A stretch of 64,000 nt of DNA from NCBI GenBank assembly GCA_963708735.1, contig CAVPTW010000022.1, positions 1 to 64,000 of the forward strand. Reading direction: 5' to 3'. A program made the translations under genes and the position numbers. The stretch's first letter is position 1. Each line of letters starts with the position of its first letter. Positions 1-9,710 of this stretch are shown here, piece after piece. Source of the stretch: JAGPUQ01 sp963708735. Lineage in GTDB: Bacteria > Pseudomonadota > Gammaproteobacteria > Pseudomonadales > Porticoccaceae. The notes under the pieces were generated by a model. That model was not told where the DNA came from. It ran no database searches and saw nothing but the letters and a program-made list of their open reading frames with translations.

Positions 1-602
1 TGCGTTGACAGCCGGCTGGCGCGCTGGCGGAGCACTGCCCAGGGACTCGCATCCAGATAATTCAGCTGCACCATGCGCCGCTCGCCGACATACAGGCTGT
101 GGCCGTGCCAGGAGTGATCGGTGCGGCGGAACACGATCGATGTGCCGGCGACCAGCGCCACTTCCACGGCGTAATCCTCCAGATCGTCGGGCGAGCACAG
201 AAAGCACAGCCGGCCTTCAGGGTGAAGTCCACTGCGGGTTGATGAGTCGGCACGGTCGGGCCGCTTGCTCTTGTGGTCGGTGTGAATGTTGCCATCGGTG
301 CGCTCGCAGTATTTGCGCACCGTGATGGTGGTGGGCATGTCTGTCAGCGGCATGTCGAAGTGCTCGCCCGGGCACGGGCGAGCTCTTCGCCCTGCAATTC
401 CGCCATTAACTGGCTGAAGGCGGGACCGTAGGTCAGGTCTTCGAGCTTGTGATTGGCAGCGGGACTCGATGGCCGGATAATCGCGGATAACCGCGGACTG
501 CGCCGCCGCGCCCAGCGTCCGGCGCGGCGGGAAAATCAAAGGGATCGCGCACCAGGGGCGCGCGGCGCCAGCGTCAGGATCGAGCAACGACAAGCGGGAC
601 AC
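1..602 (-). pseudogene. 2OG-Fe(II) oxygenase, multiply frameshifted, 3' end beyond window
   Basis: Reading the minus strand in alternating frames recovers a 2-oxoglutarate/Fe(II) dioxygenase of the small type found in polysaccharide loci. The HxD iron motif is in DGNIHTDHKSK and the distal His in SWHGHSLYVGERR, followed by QLNYLDAS close to the usual C-terminus. A plausible GTG start is at 602 (SRLSLLDPDAGAARP). At least four shifts are needed, near 540-500, 445-430, 375-365, 256-250 and 227. The gene is divergent from the glycosyltransferase-like gene at 764, which is also frameshifted. Family assignment rests on motifs and is fairly firm. Whether the breaks are real decay or base-calling errors cannot be decided here. 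Confidence 0.6.
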
Positions 603-763
603 CTCGGTTTTGACTCTGGGGCGGAGCCTACACCGATCCACTGCCATCCCGCCAGAGCCGGGGCTTGAGCCAGGTCATGGAGACCTCGACCCCGACGGAT
701 GCTCGCCTGCGGCTGCCCTTGGTATAGTGGAGCCCCCGTCAGCCACCGGTGTGATTCTTCCCG

Positions 764-1711
764 ATGGAACACTGCGTTTTTATCCAGACCAACCACAAGC
801 AGATCGTCGGCGCCAAGGTTGCCGCCTACGCCCTGCGTCGTTTTTCGCAACACAACGATAAATTCGATGTGCGCATCATCGATACCCGCGACTATCCCTG
901 GTTCGGCGCGCGAGGGGCAGAGCTATCTGCGCGACGGCGTCAAGCGAGTCTGGCTCAACGACGATCTGCAATCCTTCACGCCCACCCGGTTCATGCCGCC
1001 GGCGCTGATGGGCTTCACCGGGCGCGCCCTGGTGATCGACCCCGACGTGTTCGCCGCCACCGATGTCTGGGCGCTGCTGAGCCGGGACATGGGGGGCAAG
1101 GCGATCCTGTGCCGCATGCGTTCGGGGCCCAAGGGCCTGATCGACAAATGTTTTGCCAGCAGCGTGATGTTGCTCGACTGCGCACAACTGAAGCACTGGG
1201 ATGTCGAGCGGCGCTTCAACGCCATGTTCGACTTCACGCAGGATTACCAGCCCTGGGTGTGCCTCAAGGACGAACCGCGCGACAGCATCGGGTTTTTCGA
1301 GCCGGAGTGGAACGATTTCGACCACTTCACGGCCGAGACCCGGATGCTCCGCACGCCGCCCGCCGCAAGACCCAGCCCTGGAAGACCGGCCTGCCGGTGG
1401 ACTGGCGGCCCGCCGAGCGTTTCCGGCTGTTCCCGCCCGCCGCCTGGTTGCTGCGCCTGCGTCGGCACCTGTTTGGGGAATATGGCCTGATGGGCAATTA
1501 CCGCGCCCATCCCGATCGCAATCAGGAATGGTTTTTCTTCGGGCTGGTCAAGGAGTGCCTGGCCAAGGGCCTGCTGGACGAGCCCTTCCTGCGTGCCGAG
1601 ATGGCTCGCAATCATGTGCGCCACGATCTGTTCGAGGTGCTCGCCCGCACGCCGGATCTACCCCCGGCGCCATTACATCCCTTGTCGGGCCAGATGGCGG
1701 CCGCGGCCTGA
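764..1711 (+). pseudogene. glycosyltransferase-like protein, two compensating frameshifts
   Basis: The protein starts MEHCVFIQTNHKQIVGAKV, with an N-terminal Rossmann-like half. It then contains DLQSFTPTRFMPPALMGF and a DPDVF motif resembling the DxD site of nucleotide-sugar transferases, and later TRRKTQPWKTGLP. About 315 residues are obtained by moving to another frame near 905-915 and returning near 1345. Since total length is a multiple of three, the two indels compensate. Neighbours (2OG oxygenase, ELM1-family protein) suggest surface-glycan synthesis. The transferase role is inferred from motifs and context, and the sugar substrate is unknown. Confidence 0.5.
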
Positions 1712-1759
1712 ATACAGCGGCCTGAATACAGCGGCCCGAATACAGCGGCCTGAGCACAG
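1704..1759. repeat. 14-bp tandem repeat, four copies, across a stop codon
   Basis: Unit cggcctgaatacag is repeated four times with one or two changes per copy. The first copy contains the TGA stop of the preceding gene. This is the first of several short degenerate arrays at gene boundaries in the window. Confidence 0.85.
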
Positions 1760-1909
1760 CGGGTTGCGGCTCCGGGCGAGCTCCGGGATATGCCGAATGA
1801 CCGCGCCGTCGTCAGGCTCGCGCCAGCGCGAACCTCGGGGCTATCACCGCCTTGTGGATGCCTGCTCCCCGACTACAGCATTCGAGGACAGGCTGTCCGG
1901 GCATGACGA

Positions 1910-3004
1910 TTATTCAGAGCGCCCCGGTTTTTGAACAGCGCGCGACCGCGCCGCGGCGCGCATCACATCCGCGCCGGGATCGACGTCCGCGCCGAGTGGT
2001 TCCCGGTTCAGGGGTGCGTCGAGCCAGCTGGCCAGCCCCCGCGTGACCAGATCCTGTTGAATCCGCGCGACATCGCGGCGCATCCGTCGCGGACCGACGG
2101 CCATCGCGAGCCGATGACTCAGGGGCTTGAAGCGCCAGTTGTGGGTTCCGCGCCACCAGTGCCCCGGGTCGTCCATCGCGAACAGATGCACCGGCTTGCC
2201 CATGGCCACGGCTTCGGCCAGCATCGACATGCTCTCGCCGGTCAACACAAAGCGATCTGCCAGCCCCAGGTAGGCCAGATAGGGATTGGGTCGAGTGCTG
2301 TCCCGCCAGTCGTGGCGCCAGGCCGGCGCGCGTAGCGCCGACCAGAACGCGGCGGCGGCATCGGGTGGGGTGCGGCGGCTGTCCGTCACCAGCACCGAGC
2401 CGCCCACGGCCGCGATCAGGGCATTGACCTGGAGCGCCAGCCTGCGGCCCTTGGCAGGCGTGAAAACGAAGGGACCGCTGTCGCCGCCCAGCAGGACCGC
2501 GGTATAGGGTGGTTTCAGTTCGCCGAGTTGCGGTGCGAGCGCCGCGGCTTCCACGCGCACCTGATCCTGAGCGATGCGATGCATCGGCAAGCGGTTGTGA
2601 AGGATGTTGGCCGCCGCCGGCAAAAAGTACTGCGGCGTGGTCACGATGAGGTCGAAGGCGGCCAGCGGCGCCCAAGGCCGACCGATATGCACCAGCCGGG
2701 CGCGACCGCCGCTGCGTTTTTTCAGCCAGCGGGCCACGGGTTCGTTGCGGCGCCCGGCGCTGATGACCAGCTCCGGCCAGGGTGGCAGCAGCGCGCTCGA
2801 ACGACGCCGGTCGATGCCGGCCAAGGTGGTGCCGGCGCTGCGGTTGGTGAGAAGTTCCCAGGGACGATTGACGATCTGCTTGCTGGCGAAAGGCCAGCCC
2901 AGTGCTTCTGCCAATGCCAGCACCTGATTGTTGTCGCCCGCCTTCTGGCCCAGCAACACCCAGACCCTGGGGGGTCGGCTTGCGATGCGGTCATGGGCGC
3001 CCAA
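1910..3004 (-). CDS. Mitochondrial fission ELM1 family protein (DUF1022)
   Basis: The 364-residue product has the ELM1-family layout: N-terminal VWVLLGQKAGDNNQVLALA, then LLGGDSGPF, and a glycosyltransferase-B-like C-terminal half with LTGESMSMLAEA and GKPVHLF. In bacteria the family is a GT-B-like protein often found beside lipopolysaccharide or capsule genes; its reaction is not established. The open frame begins with TTG at 3004 and no ATG occurs in the N-terminal third, so TTG is the best start although no strong Shine-Dalgarno is visible. It ends about 200 bases from the convergent glycosyltransferase-like gene, matching a glycan-related locus. Confidence 0.85.
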   Translation of the reverse strand: MGAHDRIASRPPRVWVLLGQKAGDNNQVLALAEALGWPFASKQIVNRPWELLTNRSAGTTLAGIDRRRSSALLPPWPELVISAGRRNEPVARWLKKRSGGRARLVHIGRPWAPLAAFDLIVTTPQYFLPAAANILHNRLPMHRIAQDQVRVEAAALAPQLGELKPPYTAVLLGGDSGPFVFTPAKGRRLALQVNALIAAVGGSVLVTDSRRTPPDAAAAFWSALRAPAWRHDWRDSTRPNPYLAYLGLADRFVLTGESMSMLAEAVAMGKPVHLFAMDDPGHWWRGTHNWRFKPLSHRLAMAVGPRRMRRDVARIQQDLVTRGLASWLDAPLNREPLGADVDPGADVMRAAARSRAVQKPGRSE

Positions 3005-3084
3005 CTTGCTTCACGAATGATGAATTCCTGCAGTGCGGACCGGCGGTGAACCGAGGGCCGGCCACGCCCGTGCGCCGCCGGGGT

Positions 3085-3558
3085 TTACCCCGCATAGTGG
3101 CGCGCGAGCGAGGCGCTGCCGCGCTGCGCGTCCGCGATGCGATGCACCACGCGCTCCAGGTGTTCGCCGCGCACATTGAGATCCCACAGCGCCGGGGTGC
3201 CGTTGGCAATCTCGTGGTAGCTGCTGAACAGGCCGTCGGCAAAGCCGAACATGGCGACGCCCAGGGCGACGATGCGATTGCCAGCGCTGAACCGGTTGAT
3301 CGAGCGGAAGCTGGCGGTATAGCGGACGTAGCCGCGACGGTCGTCGGCCACCGGGTCGTGCATGTCCCAGAGCCAGCGGTCGCCGTCCCTGTACCAGTCG
3401 TCGACCAGCATGCGCGCGATGGCATCGCGGCCGCGAACGGCGCCGTAGATGGCATCGTGATAGACCGCGTCCGGCGTGAACAGGCTGCCGAAGGTCGCGC
3501 CATCGCGCGCTTCCACGGCGCGGGCAAAGCGTTCGACGCGAGTGGCAAAGTCTTTCAT
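3085..3558 (-). CDS. SnoaL-like / NTF2-fold protein
   Basis: A 157-residue single-domain protein beginning MKDFATRVERFARAVEARD, typical of the SnoaL/ketosteroid-isomerase-like fold (helix, then FTPDAVYHDAIYGAVRGRD). The fold hosts dehydratases, isomerases, cyclases and non-enzymatic binders. The ATG at 3558 is chosen because an in-frame start at 3612 would overlap the upstream enoyl-CoA hydratase gene by 26 bases. With the hydratase just upstream and co-directional, it probably acts on a CoA-linked or cyclic intermediate in the same pathway. Substrate is unknown. Confidence 0.8.
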   Translation of the reverse strand: MKDFATRVERFARAVEARDGATFGSLFTPDAVYHDAIYGAVRGRDAIARMLVDDWYRDGDRWLWDMHDPVADDRRGYVRYTASFRSINRFSAGNRIVALGVAMFGFADGLFSSYHEIANGTPALWDLNVRGEHLERVVHRIADAQRGSASLARHYAG

Positions 3559-3586
3559 GGCGGTGGCCTCGGCCCAGGTGGTGGGG

Positions 3587-4399
3587 TCATTGCCCGGTAA
3601 AGCGCGGTGCACGTTTCTCCAAAAACGCGGCCTGACCTTCCTTCAGATCGCTGCTGGCGAAGGATTCCGCCACCAGGCGCGCGGCCTCGGCGCGAAGCTC
3701 GGCGGAGAATGCGGGCGCCTCGACCAGGTTCATGATGCGTTTGATGCCGCGCAGCGCCAGCGGGGCATTGCGACTGATTTCCTCGGCCATGGCCAGGGTC
3801 TGCGCGTGGAGCTGATCCGCCGCCACCCAGTGGTCGACGACGCCGAGCGCCCGCAGCGGCTGGCCGCGATAGGTGCGGCCGGTAAAAAACATTTCGCGGG
3901 CGCGCGCGCTGCCCAGCACCTGAATGAACTGCAACAGACCCTCGGCGCCGTAGACCACGCCCAGCTTGGCCGGTGGCATTCCCATGGAAACATGGTCGGC
4001 GGCGATGCGCAGATCGCAACACAGCGCCAGGTGCAGGGCGCCGCCGAAGCAGTGGCCGTTGATCATGGCGATGGTGGGGTAGGGGAAGTGCTTGATGGCG
4101 GCCAGGGCACGGTCGAAGGGTGTGCCCGGGCGCCGCTCCTGCGCGGGTGATTCGCCCGCCGGCCCCACGGTTTCGATGGCGCGAATATCGTAACCGGCGG
4201 AGAACGCCTTGTCGCCGGCGCCCGTCACGATCACCACGCGCACGTCCCCGCGCGCCGCCCAGGTCGCAAGCGTGTCGCAAAAACGTTCGAGCAATTGCGG
4301 CGACAGGGCATTGCGCTGTTCGGGACGATTGAAGGTGAGGATGCCGATCGCGCCCCGGCATTCGGACAGCAGAGCCTCCGATGTTGCGGACGAGCTCAT
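3587..4399 (-). CDS. Enoyl-CoA hydratase/isomerase family protein
   Basis: A 270-residue crotonase-fold protein. It shows GAGDKAFSAGYDI (CoA/oxyanion loop) and INGHCFGGALHLALCCDL (second oxyanion-hole segment), and ends LEKRAPRFTGQ as crotonases do. Where classic hydratases have a catalytic Glu in PExxLG, this protein has PPAKLG, so it may be an isomerase, a hydrolase or another crotonase activity. The second ATG (4399) is preferred because GGAGG lies seven bases before it; the upstream ATG at 4405 is too close to that site. It is followed by the SnoaL-like gene in a likely two-gene operon. Confidence 0.88.
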   Translation of the reverse strand: MSSSATSEALLSECRGAIGILTFNRPEQRNALSPQLLERFCDTLATWAARGDVRVVIVTGAGDKAFSAGYDIRAIETVGPAGESPAQERRPGTPFDRALAAIKHFPYPTIAMINGHCFGGALHLALCCDLRIAADHVSMGMPPAKLGVVYGAEGLLQFIQVLGSARAREMFFTGRTYRGQPLRALGVVDHWVAADQLHAQTLAMAEEISRNAPLALRGIKRIMNLVEAPAFSAELRAEAARLVAESFASSDLKEGQAAFLEKRAPRFTGQ

Positions 4400-4456
4400 C
4401 GACATACCTCCGTTGCGGCGGACATGCTCAGGGTAGCCTTTGTCATGGTGCGATCA

Positions 4457-6867
4457 TCAGTTCGCGGTCCCGAGCGCGAACTGCGACAGGTCCACCTGCT
4501 CGCCGACCATCAGATCGTCCCGACTGAGGAATTTTGGCTTCACAAACCACACTACCAAGGGCAGCACCACCAATGCCAGCACCATGTTGATCAACATGAT
4601 GGCCACCAGCAGCATGCCCATATCGGCCATGAACTTCAGATCGGAAAGGAAATACCAGGGCAGGATACCCATCAGCATGATACTGGCGGTAAACAGGATC
4701 GCCTTCCCGGTAGTGGTGAGCGCGGCATGAATCGCGGCCTTCAAATCATGATTGCGCGCGGTATATTCCTCGCAAATGCGGCTCAGCAGATAGATGCCGT
4801 AGTCGATGCCGACGCCGACGCCCATCACCGCGACGATGGTGGCATTGATGTCCATGCCGATGCCGAGCGCATACATGGATGCGCCCAGCATGAAGTTCGA
4901 CAGGTTTACCGGCACCAGCAAGATGAGCGCCGCGACGATGGAGCGGTAGGCATAGGCGGCAATCACCATCACCGCGAGGTTCACCAGTCCCAGGATAAAC
5001 CAGTGGTAGCGTTCGACGACGCTGTTCATCGCCTGTTGCAACGCGATCACGCCGGTGCCCAGGCGCACGCGAAATTCGGGATGGTCTTCACCGACCGCAG
5101 CGACCGCGCGTCTGGCGCTGGCGAGCGCCGCATCCACGGTCTCCTGTTTGTTGTCCTTGAACCAGACCGAAACGGTGGAATTCTGGAACTGGAAATCGGC
5201 GATGGTGGCGAAGTTCAGCGGGTCGGAACCGAAGGTGGCGGCAAACCCGGCAGCGGCTACGGCTTCGTCAGTGGGATCGAGGTCCAGCCACTTGGGATTT
5301 CCCCCGAATAGAGGCGAAACACTTCCCGCATATAGTCGGAAAACGACAGGGTCGCGCGCGGCGGCGCCTCCGTATCCGCTTCCATGATGCTCTGGATTTT
5401 CGTCGACACCGCCACTACATCCGGCGTGCGGGCGACGCGCCGGTTGTGTTCGTGCGCCTTGGCCTCAAGCACGATCTCCAGGGTATTCATGCCGGGAAAA
5501 TGCGCGTTGATGGCGCGTACGGCGGTGTTGTACTCCGACTCGTACCACAGCAGGTTGCTGCCTTCGACGGGATTGCCGATCTTGATCAGCGAGTTCAAGT
5601 GGACGGCAACCGCGCCGACGATTACCGTGATCACCAGGGTTGCGATTGCCGGCTTTCCCACCGTGATGCGGGCAATGCCTGACAGCAGTTTTTCTTCCAG
5701 CAAATGAATCCCGGATTCCTTTTGCTTGCCGCCGACAATTTTTTCGAGATTTTTCGGCACCGGCAGATACGACAGCAGAATGGAGATCAGAAACACCCCG
5801 GTAGGGATGATCCAGAGGGCCCAGAAACCGCAGAACAGGGCATGATTGACCATGGTCTTGATGGGCGCCACGGCGATGAAAATGATGCCGAACACGTCGG
5901 TCATGATGCCCAGGATGGAGGGCGCCATCATGATCCCCATGGTGATTTCGGCGGCTTTGCGCCGGTCCTTCACGTGCATCAGGATTTCGTAATAGCGTTC
6001 GGTGTATTGCACGCAGTGGGAAAATGAACGCGCCACCAGCAGCAGCGGCACGATCATCAGCAGCGGTTCAATCGGCCGACCCAGCCAGCCGATGAAGCCA
6101 AAACCCCACAATCCCGCCACCGCCGCGCACAGGATGGGCGTCGTGACGCCGGCGACATTGCGCATGTAGAGCAGCAGCGCAATCATCAACGCGATGATGG
6201 TGACCGCAAAAATGCTGTAGGTCTGCTTCTGGAGCTTGTAGACCCAGCCGGTCAGGGTCGGCTGGCCGGCGACATGGACATCGTGGTCGGCGTCCCGCGC
6301 CTTTTCGACCAGATCCTGTACGAAGGCGAAAGATTCGCCGTAGTCCACGGAATCCAGGAATGCAACGTTGATCAGCGTCGCGGTTTCGTCCGGTGAGATG
6401 TAAAACAGCCGCGCATTGGGTGACATGGTTACGCGGTGCTTGAACTCCGCCACCTGTGCGGGTGTGCTCGGCGCCTTGTTGTCCATCAGCGGCTGGAGTT
6501 CGACCCCATCCGATGTGGCTTCCGCGTAACGGAGTTTCTCGGTGGAAATCGAAATCAGGGTGTCGTGATTGACCTTGGGCGCAAGGTCCAGATCCCGGGT
6601 CAGTTTCCAGACCTTGTTCAGGGTCTCGGGATTGTAGATATCGCCCTGTTTGCGCTTGACCATGACCGAAATCAGCAGTGGATTGCCGAAGTTGGGATGG
6701 TCCAAGTGAACCTGGACAAAAGGATCGTCGGTGGGCAAGAGGTCCTTGAAGACGGTGCGGATCTGCACCTGGGGAATGCCGATGCAAAACGCCAGCGTCA
6801 CCAGGACAAACCCGATCGCGACAGTGCCGCGGTGATCCATGATCCATTTCGCAAGACGGAATCTCAT
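4457..6867 (-). pseudogene. RND/MMPL-type exporter, one frameshift
   Basis: About 803 residues of a COG1033-type RND superfamily exporter, with two repeats of a large periplasmic loop followed by a membrane bundle. The N-terminal frame runs from 6867 to about 5300 (MRFRLAKWIMDHRG through YMREVFRLYSGEIP). The rest continues in another frame from KWLDLDPTDEAVAA to the stop at 4457. The switch falls at a T3C5 homopolymer near 5298-5305, a classic indel-error site. The C-terminal half keeps the GVGVGIDYGIYLLSR membrane motif. ATG 6867 has GGAG ten bases upstream. Such exporters accompany lipid and steroid catabolic loci, which fits the neighbouring genes. Probably intact in the organism. Confidence 0.8.
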
Positions 6868-7275
6868 TGACTGCCGATCTCCGATGTAAGGTTGTGACAT
6901 CAATGAAAAATCCAGGCTTCGGAGTGAAGCCTGCGGTTGCGTCGATCCGGAGCTGCGCCCGCGCTGGCCGCGTCGGGGCACGCAGCATAACGTGACCGAC
7001 TGCCCCGGGGCGGTCGGCCGTAGCGCCGAAAGTGGCGGGTCGGCGTCCGTGGATCACGCTTTCGCCTGGGCGTCCGGGGTTGTCGCGACGAAGCTCGCTC
7101 TGTCGGCGAGGTGTTCGCAATTGGCGCTGCGCGGCCCGGACGACCGGTTGGTCGCAGTGCGCGGGGATCGTACCCGACATGGTTGTACGGTGCTACCGCT
7201 GCGGAGTACCTTGGAGGAAGTACCGGGGATACGGATGATTTTCGTCCAGGGTACGACACAGGCTAGAATCAAGGA
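6868..7275. other. Divergent intergenic region, nothing clear
   Basis: A 408-bp spacer between the minus-strand exporter and the plus-strand acyl-CoA dehydrogenases. It should carry divergent promoters, but I see no convincing sigma-70 pair, operator palindrome or RNA structure. Open frames here have no recognisable content. Confidence 0.4.
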
Positions 7276-8472
7276 ATGAACAATAAGACCTCGCTGGATG
7301 ACTTCCGCGCCGACATCGCTGGCTGGCTGGATGAGTGCTATCCCGCCGTGCTGCGGCCGCAGGACGTCGGGAGCGGCGCGCGGCCAGATGCCGTCGCGCC
7401 CGCAACCATCCGAAACGCCGAGCAACGCTGGCATCGCCTGCGCGCCGAACGTGGCTGGCTGGCGCCCACCTGGCCGCGGGAATACGGCGGTGCCGGGCTG
7501 GATCGGGATCAGGCAAGGGTGCTGGCGCAGGAGCTTCGCCGTGTCGGCGTGCGACCGCCGCCGATCAGCGCTGGGCTGTCGCTGCTCGGGCCGGTACTGC
7601 TCCAGCGCGGCACGCCGGAGCAGAAGCTGCGGCATCTCCCGGGCATCGCCCGCGATGAGGTGATGTGGTGCCAGGGCTACAGCGAGCCGGGTGCGGGCTC
7701 CGATCTCGCGAGTCTCACCACCCGCGCGGTAATTGATGGCGATCACTTCGTGGTGGATGGCCACAAATTGTGGACCTCCCATGCCGACAAGGCGGACTGG
7801 ATGTTCTGCCTGGTGCGCACCGACCCCGAGGCGCCCCAGCACGAGGGCATCAGTTTTCTGCTGATCGACATGAAGACACCGGGGATTTCGGTGGCGCCGA
7901 TTCGCCTGATCAGCGGCCCCTCCGCGTTCTGTCAGACATTTTTCGATCAAGTGCGGGTGCCGAAGGAGAATCTGCTCGGCCAGTTGGGCGAAGGCTGGAC
8001 CATCGCCAAGCAGCTGTTGCAGTACGAACGGCAGGCGCTGGGCTCGATCGGCCGTGGCGATCTCGGGCGCGCCCAGACGTTGCCGGAACTGGCCAAACAG
8101 GAACTCGGGAGCGAGGGCGCGCGCATCGCCGATCCGGTGCTGCGCGCTCAGGTGGCCCAGTGCGAGCTGGACAGCCTCGCGCTGCGGCTGACCATGAACC
8201 GCAGCGCCGACGAAGCCAGCGCCGGGTGCGGCGGCGATCACATCGCGTCCATGCTGAAACTCTATGGCAGCGCGCTCACCAATCGCCGCCACGAGCTGAT
8301 GATGACCCTGCTCGGTGCGGATGGCCTCGGCTGGGAAGGTCCCGGCTTCAGCGACGCGGCACTGCGCATCACGCGCCAGTGGCTGCGCGCCAAGGGCAAC
8401 GCCATCGAGGGCGGTACCAATGAAATCCAGCGCAATGTGATCGCCAAGCGCATTCTGGGATTGCCGGAATGA
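7276..8472 (+). CDS. Acyl-CoA dehydrogenase, subunit carrying the catalytic Glu
   Basis: A 398-residue flavoprotein of the acyl-CoA dehydrogenase family, introducing an alpha-beta double bond into an acyl-CoA with FAD. The domains are an N-terminal helical part, a middle beta domain with CQGYSEPGAGSDLASL (flavin/substrate loop), and a C-terminal helical bundle ending in IEGGTNEIQRNVIAKRIL. The Glu of IEGG is at the catalytic-base position. Its stop overlaps the start of the next dehydrogenase by four bases (ATGA), so the two are translationally coupled. The partner lacks this Glu, so the pair probably makes one heteromeric enzyme, as known for FadE28/FadE29-type steroid side-chain dehydrogenases. 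Confidence 0.92.
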   Translation: MNNKTSLDDFRADIAGWLDECYPAVLRPQDVGSGARPDAVAPATIRNAEQRWHRLRAERGWLAPTWPREYGGAGLDRDQARVLAQELRRVGVRPPPISAGLSLLGPVLLQRGTPEQKLRHLPGIARDEVMWCQGYSEPGAGSDLASLTTRAVIDGDHFVVDGHKLWTSHADKADWMFCLVRTDPEAPQHEGISFLLIDMKTPGISVAPIRLISGPSAFCQTFFDQVRVPKENLLGQLGEGWTIAKQLLQYERQALGSIGRGDLGRAQTLPELAKQELGSEGARIADPVLRAQVAQCELDSLALRLTMNRSADEASAGCGGDHIASMLKLYGSALTNRRHELMMTLLGADGLGWEGPGFSDAALRITRQWLRAKGNAIEGGTNEIQRNVIAKRILGLPE

Positions 8473-9641
8473 CCATCGCGATGCGTTCGTCCGCGCTGGT
8501 GCTCAGCGAAGAACAGGAATTGCTGCGGCGCTCGGTGCGCGAGTTCGCCACCGCGCGGTTCGATATCGCGCAACTGCGTGCCTACCGCGATGGTGACGCT
8601 TTGCCGGGAGAGCCGTTGTGCTATTCCCGCGCCCACTGGCGGGAGATGGCGGAACTCGGCTGGACCGGCATCCTGTTCCCGGAAGCGTACGGCGGTCTGG
8701 GCCTTGGCTATGCCGAGCTCGGCGTGGTGCTTGAAGAACTGGGGCGCCGGCTGCTGCCGCAGCCGTTTTTATCGACGGTGCTGCTGGCCGGCAACGCCAT
8801 CCTGCGCGGTGGTAGTGAGACGCAGAAGCAAGCAGTGCTGCCCGGTGTCTGCGCCGGCGAGCTGGTGCTGGCATTCGCGTTTCAGGAGCAGGGCCGCTTT
8901 GCACCCTGGCAGGTCGCCACCCGCGCCACCCGCGTTGCCGATGGTTACCGACTGGCTGGCGAGAAGCGCTTTGTGCTCGATGGTCATGGCGCCGATCAAC
9001 TGCTGGTGCTCGCCCGCACCGCGGGCAATCCCGGCGAGCGCGACGGGCTGACGCTGTTTCTGCTCGATCCGCAAACGCCGGGCATTGAATGCGTGCGCAC
9101 GGCGCTGCTCGATGCGCGCAACGCCGCGCGGGTTCGGTTTGCCGATGTGAAGGTCGCGACGAGTCAGGTGGTCGGTGAAGTCGATCGGGCAGCGGAGATT
9201 CTCGACCCCGTGTTTGACGGCGCGGCGGCCGGGCTCAGCGCGGAGCTGCTAGGGGTGCTGTCGGAAGCCTTCGAACGGACCCTGGCGTACCTGAAAATCC
9301 GCCGCCAGTTCGGTGTGGCGATCGGTTCCTTTCAGGCGTTGAAACACCGGGCGGCCGACATGTTCTGCGAACGCGAGCTTGCCGTGTCGGTGACGTTGGC
9401 GGCGCTGCGCGCGCTGGATGAGGGCCGCGCCGATGCGCCGGCGCTGGCGAGTGCGGCCAAGGCGCGCACCTCGGATGTGGCCAACCTGATCGGCCGCGAA
9501 TCCATCCAGATGTTCGGCGGCATCGGCATGACCGATGAGGAAGAGATCGGTTTTTTCATGAAGCGCGCCCGCGCTGTGGAAACCACACTGGGCGATGGCG
9601 CGTACCACCGCGATCGCTTCGCGACCCTGAACAGCTTTTAG
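8469..9641 (+). CDS. Acyl-CoA dehydrogenase, partner subunit without catalytic Glu
   Basis: A 390-residue acyl-CoA dehydrogenase-family protein with GWTGILFPEAYGGLGLGYAE near residue 65 and the C-terminal helix GRESIQMFGGIGMTDEEEIG. The terminal segment reads VETTLGDGAYHRDRFATL, without the EGGxNEI catalytic motif. Such degenerate partners occur in alpha2-beta2 dehydrogenases of steroid and polycyclic side-chain breakdown, where one subunit supplies the base and the other completes FAD binding. The four-base overlap with the upstream gene supports equimolar expression. The heteromer is an inference from motif loss and gene order. Confidence 0.9.
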   Translation: MTIAMRSSALVLSEEQELLRRSVREFATARFDIAQLRAYRDGDALPGEPLCYSRAHWREMAELGWTGILFPEAYGGLGLGYAELGVVLEELGRRLLPQPFLSTVLLAGNAILRGGSETQKQAVLPGVCAGELVLAFAFQEQGRFAPWQVATRATRVADGYRLAGEKRFVLDGHGADQLLVLARTAGNPGERDGLTLFLLDPQTPGIECVRTALLDARNAARVRFADVKVATSQVVGEVDRAAEILDPVFDGAAAGLSAELLGVLSEAFERTLAYLKIRRQFGVAIGSFQALKHRAADMFCERELAVSVTLAALRALDEGRADAPALASAAKARTSDVANLIGRESIQMFGGIGMTDEEEIGFFMKRARAVETTLGDGAYHRDRFATLNSF

Positions 9642-9710
9642 CGCCAGCCAGTAACCGACCGCGGGCCGGCGTCCCGACCTGCGGCGCGATTTTTATACAG
9701 AGGAAACACC

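Noticed and set aside
5290..5310. Programmed frameshift in the RND exporter
   Set aside because: Exporters of this family are single-frame and the site is a plain homopolymer; sequencing error is simpler.
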